Notes: generated by a model not told the origin, from the sequence alone. 64,000 nt of DNA from Platynereis dumerilii (GCA_026936325.1 JAPTHN010000001.1:95929859-95993858), one strand, 5' to 3'. Positions 22,201 to 32,841 are shown, counted from the stretch's first letter. Translations and numbers: made by a program.

Positions 22201-24116
22201 AATATTTGATGGTGAGGAGTCCAATATAGAGTATAATTGGACGAAGAAAAGCTATATTGGACGAGGCGCTTGCGCCGAGTCCAATATAGTTTTTCTGAGT
22301 CCAATTATACTCTATATTGTACGACTTACCATCTAATATTTGTTATATTCTCCATAAATGAACTCTCTTTTAAAGCAATAGGTTTAAACACTTTGACTGT
22401 GCTGGAAAGCCAGTTTGTGTTTCTTTTTGTTTAACTGCAGAATTCTTTTCAAAATGTAACTCGTCCTATTTCAGCAATGGGTAGCCACAAAAATATAAAA
22501 TTCACATATTCTGATTCTGTATTCTATAACCAAGAAGCTTCTTTATATTTGATATTTTTTATTTCAATTTTATAGCACAATGTTTTTCTTTAAGCATTGG
22601 CATTTACGCGAAAAAGGGGTGAAAAAGTGCATTTTTTGTCACTGAATGTCATACCATGGTCCCATAGCCTATGTAGGCAATGTTACATTTGCTTAATCTT
22701 GTTGTCCTGATCAATACGCAGCTTTTGACATCATTTGTGATTTTCTGTGTCTTCCCGTTGGCGTGCAATTAATTTTTTACTAAAATTGAAAAACACAAAA
22801 TTTGTTCTTGCTGTTGCTGCAGCAGGGCACAGCAGAAGGTGTTTCCTCTCAGGTCCTCCCTCACGGACCTATAACATGGCAATAAAACTCCTCACTGCAC
22901 AATATAACTTCTCACTGTCCAATATAACTTTTTCTCTGCCTAATACAGCAAGGATATTATCCAAGAATACTAGCTTGTCATTGGCTGACACAATCCGACT
23001 GGAGAATATAGCAAGGATATTATCCAAGAATACTCGCTTGTGATTGGCTGACACAATCCGAGTGGAGAATATAATTTAATGTCCTATCTTGGAAAATAAT
23101 GTGAATAGACAGGCTAGGCTGTAACTAGCACAAATGGATTTATAAAGGTTCTATATTAAAAAGGGATGTAATGCAATTAAATTAATTAATTGCTTCAATT
23201 ATTAAACCATCCCAAGTTTGATTGCCTTTAAAAAATCTATTTACATAATGTGAAGTTTCACAAAACTTTTCCAAAACATGCATTGGCCAAAAGTTCCCTT
23301 AGATCACCTGATGAGACCTGGAAGAGAAGTTTCTTTAATAGACAACAGGTCAGAGACTACACAGCAATTTAAAATTTTGTCTAGTCCAGGAAACAGTTCC
23401 TAACTATCTAATCTCAATTAACCATTTGAAATGCCATCAGGAGATTGTTAGGATTCAACGTTTTCAAGATCGATTCCCACAGACATTTCTGATGCTTGGT
23501 AGCTACTAACCAAGAGTGGAGAACCAAGAAATATCCAGCGGAAAATAATATGCATGAATTGTCAACACAAATTTATCCACTAGGAGCAGCACTGTCTTTT
23601 TGTCATCCATGATCCTTGAGCACTGGCTCAGCTTACTCATGTGTGTGTCTCAGATAATTAGGCCTGTGATTCGCGTTGAGTTTCATCTCATAGAAATGGT
23701 TACATGGTAAATTGGCCTATCATTTTAAACTATGAATCCCATTACTCTTTTAAGACTTTATGGAAATTCTCCAAGTTCTTATGCATTGCAACAGAATATT
23801 ACAACTTAACAGAATAGTCACTGGTCATTTGAGTTCTTGCATAGCAAGTACGGAGTTCTAACTCTTGACTTCAGGGTCTATTCGCATTAAACGCTGCTAA
23901 ATGAGAATGTTACAATTAAGCCAACCAGGGTAACAGCTTTTAAAAGTCACTGAACCTCACAGGTCCGTTTATCTCTTTCAGTCTCGGCGAGTGGAAAGGA
24001 AGAAAGCAGGAGTGAAGTATGTCAACAGAATGGTCGCCAAGAAATCGTTAGAAGACAGAAGACCTGATGTATCTTATCCAATAGACCCAACAGACGATGT
24101 ATTTCAAACGGGATGA
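13239..24116 (+). CDS. BRIX1: ribosome biogenesis protein BRX1 homolog (10 coding exons)
   Basis: Exons: 13239-13340, 19973-20084, 20208-20251, 20367-20437, 20551-20600, 20733-20806, 21388-21438, 21556-21691, 21977-22071, 23982-24116. All introns are GT-AG and phases match throughout; the joined frame is 870 nt (289 residues plus stop). Exon 1 gives a basic leader (MARKRKR...). The Brix domain starts near residue 36 (KWVNKERVLVF, FSSRG) and continues through FVINEVAEMKNC, LKMTGNCLKGSRPLLSFD, FTFSIKDNRIWFRNYQI and IFQGSFGGPTLY. Family knowledge: Brx1 acts in the nucleolus in pre-60S subunit and large-subunit rRNA maturation. The protein stops right after the DPTDDVF motif, so it lacks the ~50-residue basic tail of human BRIX1 (353 residues) and resembles the length of yeast Brx1. 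The intron 1 donor (GTTGTT) is weak. Intron 1 is 6.6 kb and holds a LINE and a MITE. Confidence 0.95.
13521..13795. mobile_element. 275-bp G-tract MITE, copy 2 (BRIX1 intron 1)
   Basis: The inverted ends are AGGGGCCGACCAGATGATCT and AACTATCGTCTGGTCGGCCCCT, each followed inward by a G or C run and a CCATGG/CTATGG motif. Same family as 12644-12886. Non-coding; end structure recalls hAT-type MITEs, but I could not match an 8-bp target duplication. Confidence 0.8.
14715..17846 (-). CDS. LINE endonuclease/reverse transcriptase polyprotein, intact
   Basis: A single 1043-residue frame. The N-terminal ~85 residues have no recognised domain. An APE-type endonuclease follows (about 88-305; LNIALWNAQSL, FLFVETW, ILTGDFNFH, and the terminal SDHS near 297). 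The reverse transcriptase covers about 490-800 (NYRPVSNLSFLSKVIE, QSAYKKFHSTETLL, LLDLSAAFDTIDHSIL, GVPQGSKLGPILF, catalytic YADD at 759-762). The C-terminal region has the LHWLPIPARIQFKVL motif shared by CR1/L2 elements. It nicks DNA and primes reverse transcription of its own RNA. The catalytic motifs are present and no stop or frameshift interrupts the frame, so the copy could be active or very recently so. It lies antisense to BRIX1. Confidence 0.95.
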   Translation of the reverse strand: MSGTKLYSDVVRNGITSTKSQTQLSTSMNTTWIPISNKSRKYTKRGTSPNLLQPLTLTNKFWPFYKPNQICADKRLHQNGEKKSGRHSLNIALWNAQSLRQKTQMVKEFRDESDIDIFLFVETWLKHDDQVEIGELERQGECFFLHEPREGRQGGGVGCLVKAGLNVVKKESAKCKTFEHMEVQFQNNNKTVTLVVVYRSEPSSQNKYSISEFYEEFNQFLAHYHSYEHEVILTGDFNFHVNKPKDRKASEFISILDMFDLVQHVSSPTHKEGNTLDLVITRHNSVLTNCSIGDLNSDHSCVMLKLNVNKNSNPVKNVTVRNTSRINVVEFKTDIASHLSEKQIEVRTETEPSKLLDELVNLYNSTKCILDKHAPAKFKRIILRNATPWTNADIKDLKTAKRKAEKQWRKSNLDTDWETFKDKRNAMNLHLNQLKSDDLRAKIRQTKGDSKSMFKVLNASLNRKQELPLPHHEDEKQLANDFNTFFDEKIEKIRSELNSNTTGSTVETVVDTGTPLDNFKILSHAEVRKLILDMPKKHCALDPIPTWLLLECLDEFLPVIAEIVNLSLTLGKMPQVLKHALVKPLLKKAGIEPIKKNYRPVSNLSFLSKVIESAVIKQYTDHIVKNKLDDKKQSAYKKFHSTETLLTKIHNDIMLSMSRGEVTMLVLLDLSAAFDTIDHSILIKRLETRYGISGTALQWFRSYISQRSQAVILNDVMSDRLDLKYGVPQGSKLGPILFNSYIAPVSEVAQRNQIEDEKYADDEQLVLSFKPSFLGDQIKAVEKMEKCIKEIRDFLNENMLSNNGDKTELLIIGTPQQLKKLKVSSIRVNNVEIQTADNVRNLGVIFDKEMKMEKQVNKMCKNAYFNLKNISKLRKNLDKDTTKTAVNALVTPHLDYGNGLLHGISQRLIKKLQVAQNTAVRLIEQLKRRDSVTSHRKNLHWLPIPARIQFKVLMMTWKVLNDQAPEYLKHLIQLRQPNCNLRSNNKLLLSIPSTRDNNKMADRAFSQVAPQLWNSLPPEISSCKSMESFKKKLKTHLFQLHYN
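17930..18797. repeat. tandem ~145-bp composite repeats at the 5' side of the LINE
   Basis: The core GACTTGGACACACTACAAAG recurs at 18031, 18177, 18323, 18468, 18609 and 18754. A sister core beginning GACTCGGACA recurs between them at 18101, 18247, 18392, 18534 and 18679. Each ~145-bp period therefore contains two related halves of about 70-75 bp. A diverged copy begins near 17970. The array ends abruptly at 18797. Its position directly upstream of the LINE start codon suggests 5' UTR monomers. Confidence 0.92.
18798..19972. other. remainder of BRIX1 intron 1
   Basis: No coding exon recognised. It may include further 5' sequence of the LINE, but no boundary signal or target duplication was found. 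It ends in the pyrimidine tract and AG acceptor of BRIX1 exon 2 at 19971-19972. Confidence 0.45.
20856..21317. mobile_element. 462-bp MITE with TA target site (BRIX1 intron 6)
   Basis: The ends are CTGTATATACTTGCGTATAA and the inverted TTATATCCAAGTATATACGG, flanked by TA on both sides (20854-20855 and 21318-21319). Inner copies of TGCGTCTTATACGTGG lie near both ends. No transposase; the small ORF inside is a by-product. Confidence 0.85.
22109..22208. repeat. exact 50-bp tandem duplication (BRIX1 intron 9)
   Basis: Two abutting copies of a 50-bp unit starting ATTTCTTTCTGCGGTGTACT, at 22109-22158 and 22159-22208. They are essentially identical apart from the last base or two, so the duplication is recent. 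Confidence 0.95.
22208..22333. repeat. 126-bp hairpin (fold-back) with GCGCTTGCGC loop
   Basis: The arms GATGGTGAGGAGTCCAATAT and its inverted partner ending ATTGTACGACTTACCATC pair over the full length, with an inner repeat of AGTCCAATATAG. It directly abuts the 50-bp duplication, suggesting the hairpin promoted local rearrangement. Confidence 0.85.
22925..23078. repeat. ~63-bp tandem duplication in BRIX1 intron 9
   Basis: Two copies of a unit containing AGCAAGGATATTATCCAAGA followed by a GATTGGCTGACACAATCCGA segment. The first is near 22947 and the second near 23010. Copies differ at a few positions. Confidence 0.8.
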
Positions 24117-24282
24117 CTTTAAATTACCATTGAAGGACTATTTTGTTTTTAAGCCCATCTGATGTAGGGCATCAAATTTGGACTTCATTCCACCAAAGTG
24201 GTTGCAACACAATGAACATTTAGCTGGACTAACAGAGAATATACCATCAACCAATTTTCACACTGTAGCCTTTATTATCAAA

Positions 24283-24288
24283 AATAAA
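24283..24288 (+). promoter_or_regulatory. polyadenylation signal, BRIX1
   Basis: AATAAA 167 bp after the BRIX1 stop codon, followed by T/GT-rich sequence. Fits a short 3' UTR. Confidence 0.65.
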
Positions 24289-25302
24289 CAAGTGTACATA
24301 TATATTATAATTATAATTGTGTCTGTGACATTTTTTTTATCAAAATAGGAAACAGTCTTAATTGCTCTATAACATTGTAAGTTAAGATTGTTAAATCACA
24401 TGTGCTTGCTTAATTAATGTGTGTACAAGTTTTTCCTGAAAAAAATATTTTAGCAACAATGTCTTTAAGTTTTAACAATCTACAAACGTGGGAGTTCTAT
24501 ACGTTACTGCAGCTAAAATTGGCAGTGTTAGGAACAAGTAACCTTATGTTAATTAAGGGGACTGGTCTGGAATTTAGATTCATTAAAAAAAGCATGTCCT
24601 GAAAAATAGTAGCCTTGCATAATCACACTTGTAAATAAATTATTATCGAACAAATAAACATTTTAACTAGTCAACAGACCTGCTGATTCTACAGAAACAA
24701 AAGTAAAACATAAAATGAACTAGTTGAGATTCAGTAAACTGATCTATAACCCTTAGCACCAACTGAAAGAAATAGATGTACATGGTAAGAAAAGTAAACT
24801 CCTTTGCAAACTGACATTACAATGTAAAATTGCCATTATATTCTGGTGTAAATCGGACAATGCATAAATAATTTTTAAATAGCATACATATCTTACAAAT
24901 TAGTTACAATTGATAATTATTGTAGTAGGCCTACTGTTTTCTCAATTTTTTAGTCCAGCCTAAACATGAACATTGTATAAAAAAATGAACCTGACAGTTG
25001 ATCAAGAAGATTGGATCAAATTGAACACTGACCAATCGAAGTTTGATGCAATATTATATCATAAATTTTAAATACTGTTACTGTTTAGAAGTCATTGCAC
25101 TTGAAAATAAGTCTCATAAATAAGTCTTAACTAGAGGAATACATGTTGGCTGTTATTAAATATTGTAATACAGTATTATGGTATTTATACGTTTGTATAA
25201 CAACGTAATAAATGTATAAATATATAAAATACAAAACAGAATGCCATACACTAAGACAAAAACTCAGTTGCGTAGTAAATTGAAGAATGACGTATGCCCA
25301 AA
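24289..25302. other. convergent intergenic region between BRIX1 and C1orf198
   Basis: About 1 kb of AT-rich DNA between two genes transcribed toward each other. It should contain the 3' UTR of the minus-strand gene. No further exon for the missing BRIX1 basic tail was found here. Confidence 0.55.
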
Positions 25303-27469
25303 TCACCAGTCCAACAAAAAGTCAAATCCGGCTTTTTCTGTTGTCTCTCCAGTCTGAAAGGAATTGAGGAAATAATTTGAAAATATTGGCTGCTTGCTAA
25401 AAGTGATATGGGACCATTCAGAATTTATGACGGGGGGGGGGGGGATTAGGTGGGAGTTTTCTCTGGAGCTGCTGTTAAAATTAAAGCTCGCATTACGTTT
25501 TATGATGCTTCTGTTATGCTCAAATATCACACTCCCCTTTCATGGGCGTAATTTGCGAGGATAATGTGTGGAGGACAAGCGGTGATGCGGTCGGAATCAC
25601 CACAACACATGGGGGGGGGGCATTTCATAGTATGTCCCCGGGGGTCAAAAATGTCCTGTCCCAAACCAAATTATGCCCATGCCCCCTTTAATAGACATTT
25701 TGTTAAAAATGTGTGTACCCCCCTGGAAATATGTGTGAAAAGTTGGTACTCCCCCCCCCCCCAGTTGTAAATTCTGAATGGTCCCTAATTAGACACCAGA
25801 AGGTTGTGAATGGAAAATACTTAAAATTTGCGGGAGCATTAATTCTCACCTCAGCTTTAGGGGCAGTGGTACTCTCTTCGTCATCCAAAGCCAGGTTAAC
25901 TTGGCCACCAATGGCTCCTGCTTCATGAACCACTTCCGCAGCAACATCCTGGCTCGCAATAGCACCTATGTCTGGGGACACAGATTTTGGCTGAGTGGTT
26001 ATGGCTGGACAAGGATCTGTGCTGGACTCCCCAACTTCATCAATGAACACTCCCGACACCATTCCACCCTCTGAGTCTTGTATAAGTTTCAGGGGAGGTT
26101 TACTGGCAACAGGAGCTGCAGCAGTTTCAATGATTAGTGTTTCCTCAATCTCCATGTTCTGTTTGTCTTGTTTCTTCCATCGTTTGTCAACAGGAGGAGG
26201 TGGTGGCGCAGCTTTTGGCACTTTGATCTTCTTTTTCTTTGGTTTACTGAGTGGTTTGGCATCTCCTTTGGCAACATCTATGTCCGCTCCCGACTCAAAT
26301 GAGCTGTCAAGTAGTTTAGTCTCCTCTTCAGCCTTCACCTGACTTTTCAGTGAACTCATCTTACTGGGACTTAGGGACACACTGATGTTTTCAGGACTGT
26401 TTATACTTTCATCTGGTTTCAAACTATTAATCGACTCTTCATGTCCATTTTGTTGTGGCTCCAGGTTGTTCTCTTCTGACATGCATTCTTCATCTGTTGC
26501 CGCAGCTTGAGCAGATGTCTTTGCTTTCTTGGTCTTCTTTTTCTTCTTCTTTCCCTTCCCTCCCTTCTTCGGTGATTCCTCTGTAGCATTTTCTTCACCT
26601 TCAGGAAATTCAACTGGCTCTGGTATCGAGAGGTCCTGCTGACTCTGTAAAATATAATTTTAAATCAGTTGAGTTGTGATTCAAGTTTTAAATATACTGG
26701 ATATTGAATGCAATGCATAATTCAGATCAGCCAAACATACCAATGAATACCACGAAAAAGGCCCCGAGTGTTCATCACGCCACATTGAGCCCTGCAAATA
26801 ATAAAAGAACATTTCAATTTGTGGTGATTCTGATCCTCGGACAACTGAGTGACTCTTTGGTCTCTTGGAAAATGTCCTCGCCTCCCATGCAGATGGCCTG
26901 GGCTCAACTCCCAGTCTTGAGGCCTCCTCCTCTCTATAACACAATTTGTGAGTCATTCTTTTGTTTTCCAGCTTACACCAAGTTCAGTAAGACTCAAGCA
27001 GCACCATTTAACTTTGAAATTTAAACAAGTTGTTTAAAACAACTGTCAATCTGTTCGTGCCATTCTCAGTTTCTCAAATTTGGAGTCAAAATATCATAAT
27101 TGACAGATGACACTTGACAATGACAGCAGTAGGCCTAAATGTCAATGACATGGCCAGATTAGTAAAATTGAAAAATACTTCAAAGAAATAACTAGTGCAT
27201 ACATCATCAAAATCAGCAACAATGTTCTCTCCACAGTTGATTTTTAGCTTGGGGTAACACTCAGGCACTTCTTCTTTTTGTTGGTAAGTGCTTTTGACAG
27301 CTGGATCAATGAAGTGGTTGTCCAAAATCTCCTCTTGTTCATGGATTGACAAACTGTTCCACTCCTCTCCATACTTGTTCTTGACTATATTGGTTTCTTG
27401 GATTATCCTGCTTGCCAATGGGCTAAGAGAGGCGAAATAGTCATTGACCCTTTCAGTGAGAGTGCCCAT
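25303..27469 (-). CDS. C1orf198: C1orf198-like protein (4 exons)
   Basis: Minus-strand exons: 27469-27203, 26791-26741, 26644-25850, 25353-25303. All are GT-AG and phase 0, giving 387 residues (human about 327). The conserved N-terminus reads YFASLSPLASRIIQETNIVK and KYGEEWNSL. Exon 2 carries RDEHSGPFSWYS, matching the human DEHSAPFSW segment. The C-terminus GFDFLLDW matches the human GFDFLDNW. The long third exon (residues 107-371) is low-complexity: a lysine-rich run at 131-148, another at 241-250 and a proline run at 251-258; only its first part aligns clearly to human. I see no signal peptide or membrane segment. The family's function is not established. Intron 3 holds a G-tract MITE. Confidence 0.92.
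25410..25785. mobile_element. 376-bp G-tract MITE in C1orf198 intron 3
   Basis: The inverted ends are GGGACCATTCAGAATTTA, followed by a G run, and a C run followed by TAAATTCTGAATGGTCCC. The interior is non-coding. The right C-run lies close to the exon 3 donor of the C1orf198 gene. Confidence 0.8.
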
Positions 27470-27919
27470 CTCAGATTGCTTGAGTTCAATGAATCCACAT
27501 CACAGAAAACAACATGGCAGACGACTCACGCCACAAACCTATTGTTTGTCGCAAAACGATTACAAAATCTAATTATTGCGGATAATTAAAAATTAACGTA
27601 TACTAGGCCTGTTATATTTCGACATCTTGTGATCTTTCCGGTAATCAAAGTATTCATCAAATTGAATGTCGGTAAATTTGGCCATTTTACGCCATCGTTT
27701 GTCCAAGTGGGAGAGAACGAGACGCAGTCAAGCGAAGACTTCATTGTCGTCTTTGTCATCTGGTGGGACACTAAAGCCGACAATGTTGTCAAATTTGCCT
27801 TTAGCAGTCACTAGATATGTCAACCTACTCATGTCAGGTAATATCCGTGGTTATATTGTCTATTGTGGTAATGTTTTCAATGGGTCAAAATTGGGTCTGC
27901 TTTGAACAGCAGCAGGCTG
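27470..27919. other. upstream region of C1orf198
   Basis: Probable 5' UTR and promoter of the minus-strand gene. A 34-codon minus-strand ORF at 27832-27728 (starts MSRLTYLVTAKGKFDN) could be an upstream ORF; I do not recognise it. Confidence 0.4.
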
Positions 27920-27925
27920 TGCATG

Positions 27926-28269
27926 CCCCGGGGGGGGTACTTCGCGGACTTTTGGATACGGATGCGCCACGGCACTTTTGAAAACCAGAACCATTTTAAT
28001 CGGGAACTGCGCCAAAACCACAAACCATTTTAATCCTTCACTAAAATTTTTTGCAAACCAATTTAATCTTCATGGTTTTTAAACCATTTTAATCCTCTTT
28101 TAAAGCCGATTCTAACGGTACCAAACATGTTGGGGTTGCGAAAACCAGAACCAAATTAATCAGAATTGTCAAAAAACCAAAACCATTTTAATCCAAGAAG
28201 GCCAAAAAACCATTACCATCCAGCGGCGCCTCTATATACACTCTTATAGAGTGAGTACCCCCCCCGGGG
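27926..28269. mobile_element. 344-bp MITE with CCCCGGGG ends and internal AAACCATTTTAATCC repeats
   Basis: The left end CCCCGGGGGGGGTACT and right end AGTACCCCCCCCGGGG are inverted copies. TGCATG flanks both sides (27920-27925 and 28270-28275), a likely 6-bp target duplication. Inside, AACCATTTTAATC-type motifs recur about seven times with varied spacing. Non-coding. Confidence 0.85.
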
Positions 28270-28275
28270 TGCATG

Positions 28276-29586
28276 CATGTTTTCAACTTCATTTTTTGTG
28301 AGCCCCTCGTTTCTGGTGTAATCTTAATCATTCTTGCTAATGTGCACTCAAGTTAGCAATGATAGCACTTTTTGAATAAAGATTATAAATTAATTTTTCT
28401 TTGCGTAGATATCTTCCTTCAGGTCCTTTATTGACAAAATAAGTGGCAAAAGTGACCTTTCTTGTGCAGGTTTGTCTCCATATGGGGATCTCTACCAAAA
28501 AGCTGGAGTCCCAATTTGGCCAAAAATGGACAAAAAGTGATCCAGCTCTGTACTGCCTTAATAAGAGACATATCACTGAAATAAAGGTATAGAAATATTC
28601 TTCTAGTAGTTTGCAATCAAACCCCATCGTTTTTTAGTCTGTAATGTTAATATAACTCGAGATATAAAATTTTATGTTTCAGAAATTGAGGTTGAAAATT
28701 TACAAAATTCACAGCAGTTCCAATTCACATTCAAAAGCATCCAATCATGATACTTAAACCCATTTAGCATGTTTAGACCCTTGAGTGTCCCATTCTCAAT
28801 GAATTAGTATACTGCAAGGTCAGTGGCATATTTTTTAGTATGGAGGGTCGGGGTGTGTAAATGCATTGATCCAATGGCAAGATGCACCAACGTTCACTCA
28901 CTAAAAGTGGATTTTCTCCTCTCTACCACCACCTATCTTCACAAACTAAACGGCAAAATGTTCCCAAGAATATTCTCTAAATCCATGTCCTACAATGAAG
29001 GTGGTATAGAGGGGTTTTGGGCCAAAATAGCTAAAACGAAACATTTAAATCAATCTTTAACAAACAAAATAAATGTATACCATGACTAAAGTGTGCTATA
29101 CCACGACCTAACAACCTCAACTATCCATTCCATATCTTTCCTGCACTAATTATGAGGTTTTTCTGTGAAAAAACAGCCGTGATTTGACTTGAGTTTTTCC
29201 AAGATTGCAGGATCAACTTTTGAGCAGGCTGAGAGAAAAACTACGACAGCGCACCTACTGGGTTCTAGCATTGCTACTCAAGTGTGAACTATGTGAGCTG
29301 GTGTATTAGTTCTGTGTTTCATGTAGTTCATGGTATGGTTTCTTGTTCGATGGGAACTGTGGGAATGTCTTTGCTGGGCTCAAAAATGTAAAACACAACA
29401 GGTCAGTCAGCAGGAATGTATGATGCCATGTCAGTCAGGTCTGCTGACACTCATGCTGATGCACTGACAGCAGCCAAAACACTGAGTCTGTCACTTGTTT
29501 CAGCTGCAAAACCTATACAGACTGATGCCAATTTTGTTCAGTTCAACTATTTGAGAATAAATAGTTGCTCACCCTCTTAGTCTTAA
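28276..29586. other. intergenic, nothing recognised
   Basis: No supported gene. Small ORFs at 28337-28627 (minus) and 28823-29089 (plus) show no domain. Confidence 0.5.
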
Positions 29587-29922
29587 CCAACTGGGTGGCA
29601 GAGTGGTTAAATGTCTGTGTAGTTCATGATATCGTTTCTTGTTCAATGGGTTCGAACCCAAGGTAGTGAACCCGAAATTTTCAGTTGGCATTCAAGAGCA
29701 AAATCCTAGCTGGATCAGACGTGATGTCGTTCGGATGAGGCGTTAAATTGGCAGTCCTTGTCTCGGCGCCTGTGCTGTTCCAAGTAAAAAAATCCCTTAC
29801 ATGGGGTAAATGTGTAACATGTTGAGGACTCACGCTCAGAGCTCTCTCTCTCTTCATTGCTCATCTTATCAATCAACTGGACTTGGATGGCTGCATTTGC
29901 CATATGTATGTATCTATCTATC
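29587..29922 (+). mobile_element. tRNA-derived SINE, family B, near full length
   Basis: The head has a tRNA-like A box (GGCAGAGTGGTTAA) and B box (GGTTCGAACCC). The body carries AAAATCCTAGCTGGAT and GATGAGGCGTTAAATTGGCA, and the tail is a TATC repeat. Related fragments lie at 36745-36905, 42001-42357 and 57413-57590. Confidence 0.85.
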
Positions 29923-32841
29923 TTTTAAACTGAACGATTATGTGCTAATTTCACACTGACAAGTGTTCCGTGTACTATTATGCTATTTATGGCATGATGC
30001 TACAATGAATGATTAAGGGGTAAAGGTGGTGTGTTCTCCTTATAATGTATCAACAACTTAAGTTTTGTTCTTGGATTGCTGTTTTAATACTAACAGTTTA
30101 GATCTATATTTCATTCAAGGTCATTGACTTAAACTCGCATATATTCTGTTTTAGAAGTTGCTGATGTAATATACATGTTTGATTGGCGAAGGTGACAATG
30201 AAATATTGACCCTCTTACATTTATAGATTTGATTAACATTGTGGCACATGGTCACTTTAACATATTATTTGATATGCATTCTGTCAGAGCACACATGATT
30301 GTACGGTCTCATTGAGTCTTGGCAGCTGTAGTACTCAATAAAGTTCAGATCTTCAATTCAACAGTATTTGTGTCCAGAGGTGATAATCTTCTTCATTGAC
30401 ATGTCAAAATGCCAATTTATATGGCCCGTTGTTATGAATATTGTCGATTTGGTCACATGTATTATTGTTGACAATTTGTCCCATTTTCAATTACTTTTGG
30501 CCCAAAAATGTCACCTTTGCCCATCAAATATATTTTGGGATTTTTCACCTCTGCATTCTATTTCTATTGATATTTCATAGATATCCTGAATGTGTGAATG
30601 CCTTTATTTTGTTTCCTAGATTTGGCTAATCAATTAATCATTCAAATGTTATGAAGAATACATTGATGTCTATGAATGCGCAGAAGAAAAAAATCCGAAG
30701 TTGAAGCATTTGTATCTGTGCTGTGTCTGAGGGAGTGAAGGGGACTCCATCTGAAGCACCATATAAATTATCAATGATTTTATACATTGTGCAATGTCCA
30801 TGGTGTGGCTTTATTTGAATATAACATGAATCAGTTGCTCACATAATAATGAAGAGTTATTTAGAGTATTATTTAGAGTAATATCCTCATTGTCAATTGA
30901 CAATTACCATTAGCAGATTAGCTGACAGAGATTGCCTGACTTCATGAGCTTCACTCAGGGGGTCATGGGCCCAAATTGCAATTAACTTTCTCTTGAAGAT
31001 TCATTGTTTCAACACTGGCTTGAGTTTGTTTGGATTGCGATCATCTGTCCTGCCAATTGCTCTCTTAGAGTCTTTATTGTCTATGTGGTTAATTGTGACT
31101 CTTCTGGAGCATGTACATGTAAAGACCACCAAGTGCATGCTATATGCAGAATGTGCTCTTTGTGTTTATTCACCAATGAGCTAATTACTTGTAATATTTA
31201 GCCTAGTGTGTTGTGGTGATGATACACTTACCTGCTCGTATCCATAACACCTGTCTCTGGAACAAATTATTTTGTGCATTTGTGTTGAAATGAGTTATTC
31301 TGGACACTTGAGTTCATTCATTATTTCCAATTTTCTTCATTTTTACTGCTCTTTGTTGGTGGAGTTCCTTTTTCGAAGGACAAGCCTTGAGTGCTAGTAT
31401 CAAGGTTATACAAATAGTGTAATCCTAAAAAAAGAATTTGAATTTAATATTGTTAAAACATGCAGGTAACAGCAGTCTAGGTGGCTAGATTCCAGAACAA
31501 GGCCTCTCAACTGCTACTTCTTTTTTTTTGACATGTAGCTGGTAAATTTCATTAAAACGCAGGTGTTGTGTGTGTGATTTGTTTGATCACTGAAGACATA
31601 AAGGTGTTGGGATAGGCAAATTGCTGACATGGATCGTCCCGATTCATATTGATTTATTGATGATATGTGTCTGAAGGAATTGGGTTGAGTGATTGAACAT
31701 GTTTAGCATTGGGTCTTGAATGAGGGAGTGCTGTGCAATGCTATGGGCTGTTGTGAGTTTACTTAAGCATTGTTAGGAGTTGGGTGCTAGTATAGTGTAC
31801 TGCTATGCAAACATCAATTAACAATTGCCAAGCATTGCCCGACTGTGGCAACAGAACTACTACAATTATCACAACTTATTCACAAGAGTGCTCTTTAGCG
31901 TGCTCAGACATTGTTAAGCTGTACTCGTAGTGCTGCCAGACAATCCCGTGTGATAGAGTATTGTTGGAAAGCCTCACTGACAGACCCAAAAGGTCAGGTT
32001 AATTTTACCCTAGAGCTTCTTCTGTGAGCGTGCTGCTAACTGATAGTGCTCATGCTACATTGGCAAGCCCTGATAAGAGGCATGATTGATCAGTGACTCG
32101 ACATGTGATGTGACTTAATGCCACTTGTGCTAATGCCATTGGGTGTATTGTGAATGGTATGTCTACTAGTGTCTGTTAATGCCCTGAAGTTTTATTGGTT
32201 TGAAATAAAAGCATGATTGTTCGATTAGCCGCTGATTAGTATTATGTAATTTATAAATGAGGTTATGAACTGTTAATCTTGGCTGTTCTGTTTTGCTAGC
32301 TGATCATTTGATAAGAGTCTTATTGAACTCTTATTCCTCAGTTATTTTTCTTTGAGAAACAGCAAAAATGTGCTTCCCATTCACCCTTGTCAGTAATGTC
32401 ACAAGTGATGAAGTTGTGAAGTGACTGAAAAATACTCTCATCCCATGAGGCTGACCTTGTGAGTTTGACATTAGTACTTCAGCACATATTCATCGTTCAT
32501 GGGGACAGCTATGTTCTGGATGTTCCATTAAAGTTCTTCTTCAGTCTGTTGCAGTGCCGTGTCAAGCGGTGGCCATTTCTGAAAATGGGATCAAGTGTGT
32601 TCTGAATAGATGGCACATATTTTGCGAGCAGTCTGTCTTGAATTTACCCATGTGTCTGTCCTGGTACTTCTGCAAAGGTTTAATTTGTGAACTCTCAACA
32701 ATTTGACTAGGAGCTACCAGGGGCATATCTGAAAATGGCCTTGGGCAGGGGGAGGGGGGCTTAATGTGGGGCAAATATGTGGTCGACCCAATCCCCCCGC
32801 CCCCCTAAATATGCAACTGAATTTGACTCTCTATCTGAAGT
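29923..32841. other. intergenic, nothing recognised
   Basis: About 2.9 kb of AT-rich DNA without a recognisable exon, tandem array or paired inverted repeat. It could contain 5' non-coding exons of TLCD4, which I cannot detect. Confidence 0.45.

Noticed and set aside
27728-27832. 34-codon minus-strand ORF upstream of C1orf198 (MSRLTYLVTAKGK...)
   Set aside because: Composition looks protein-like, but I cannot place it in a family and it is short; noted only as a possible upstream ORF.
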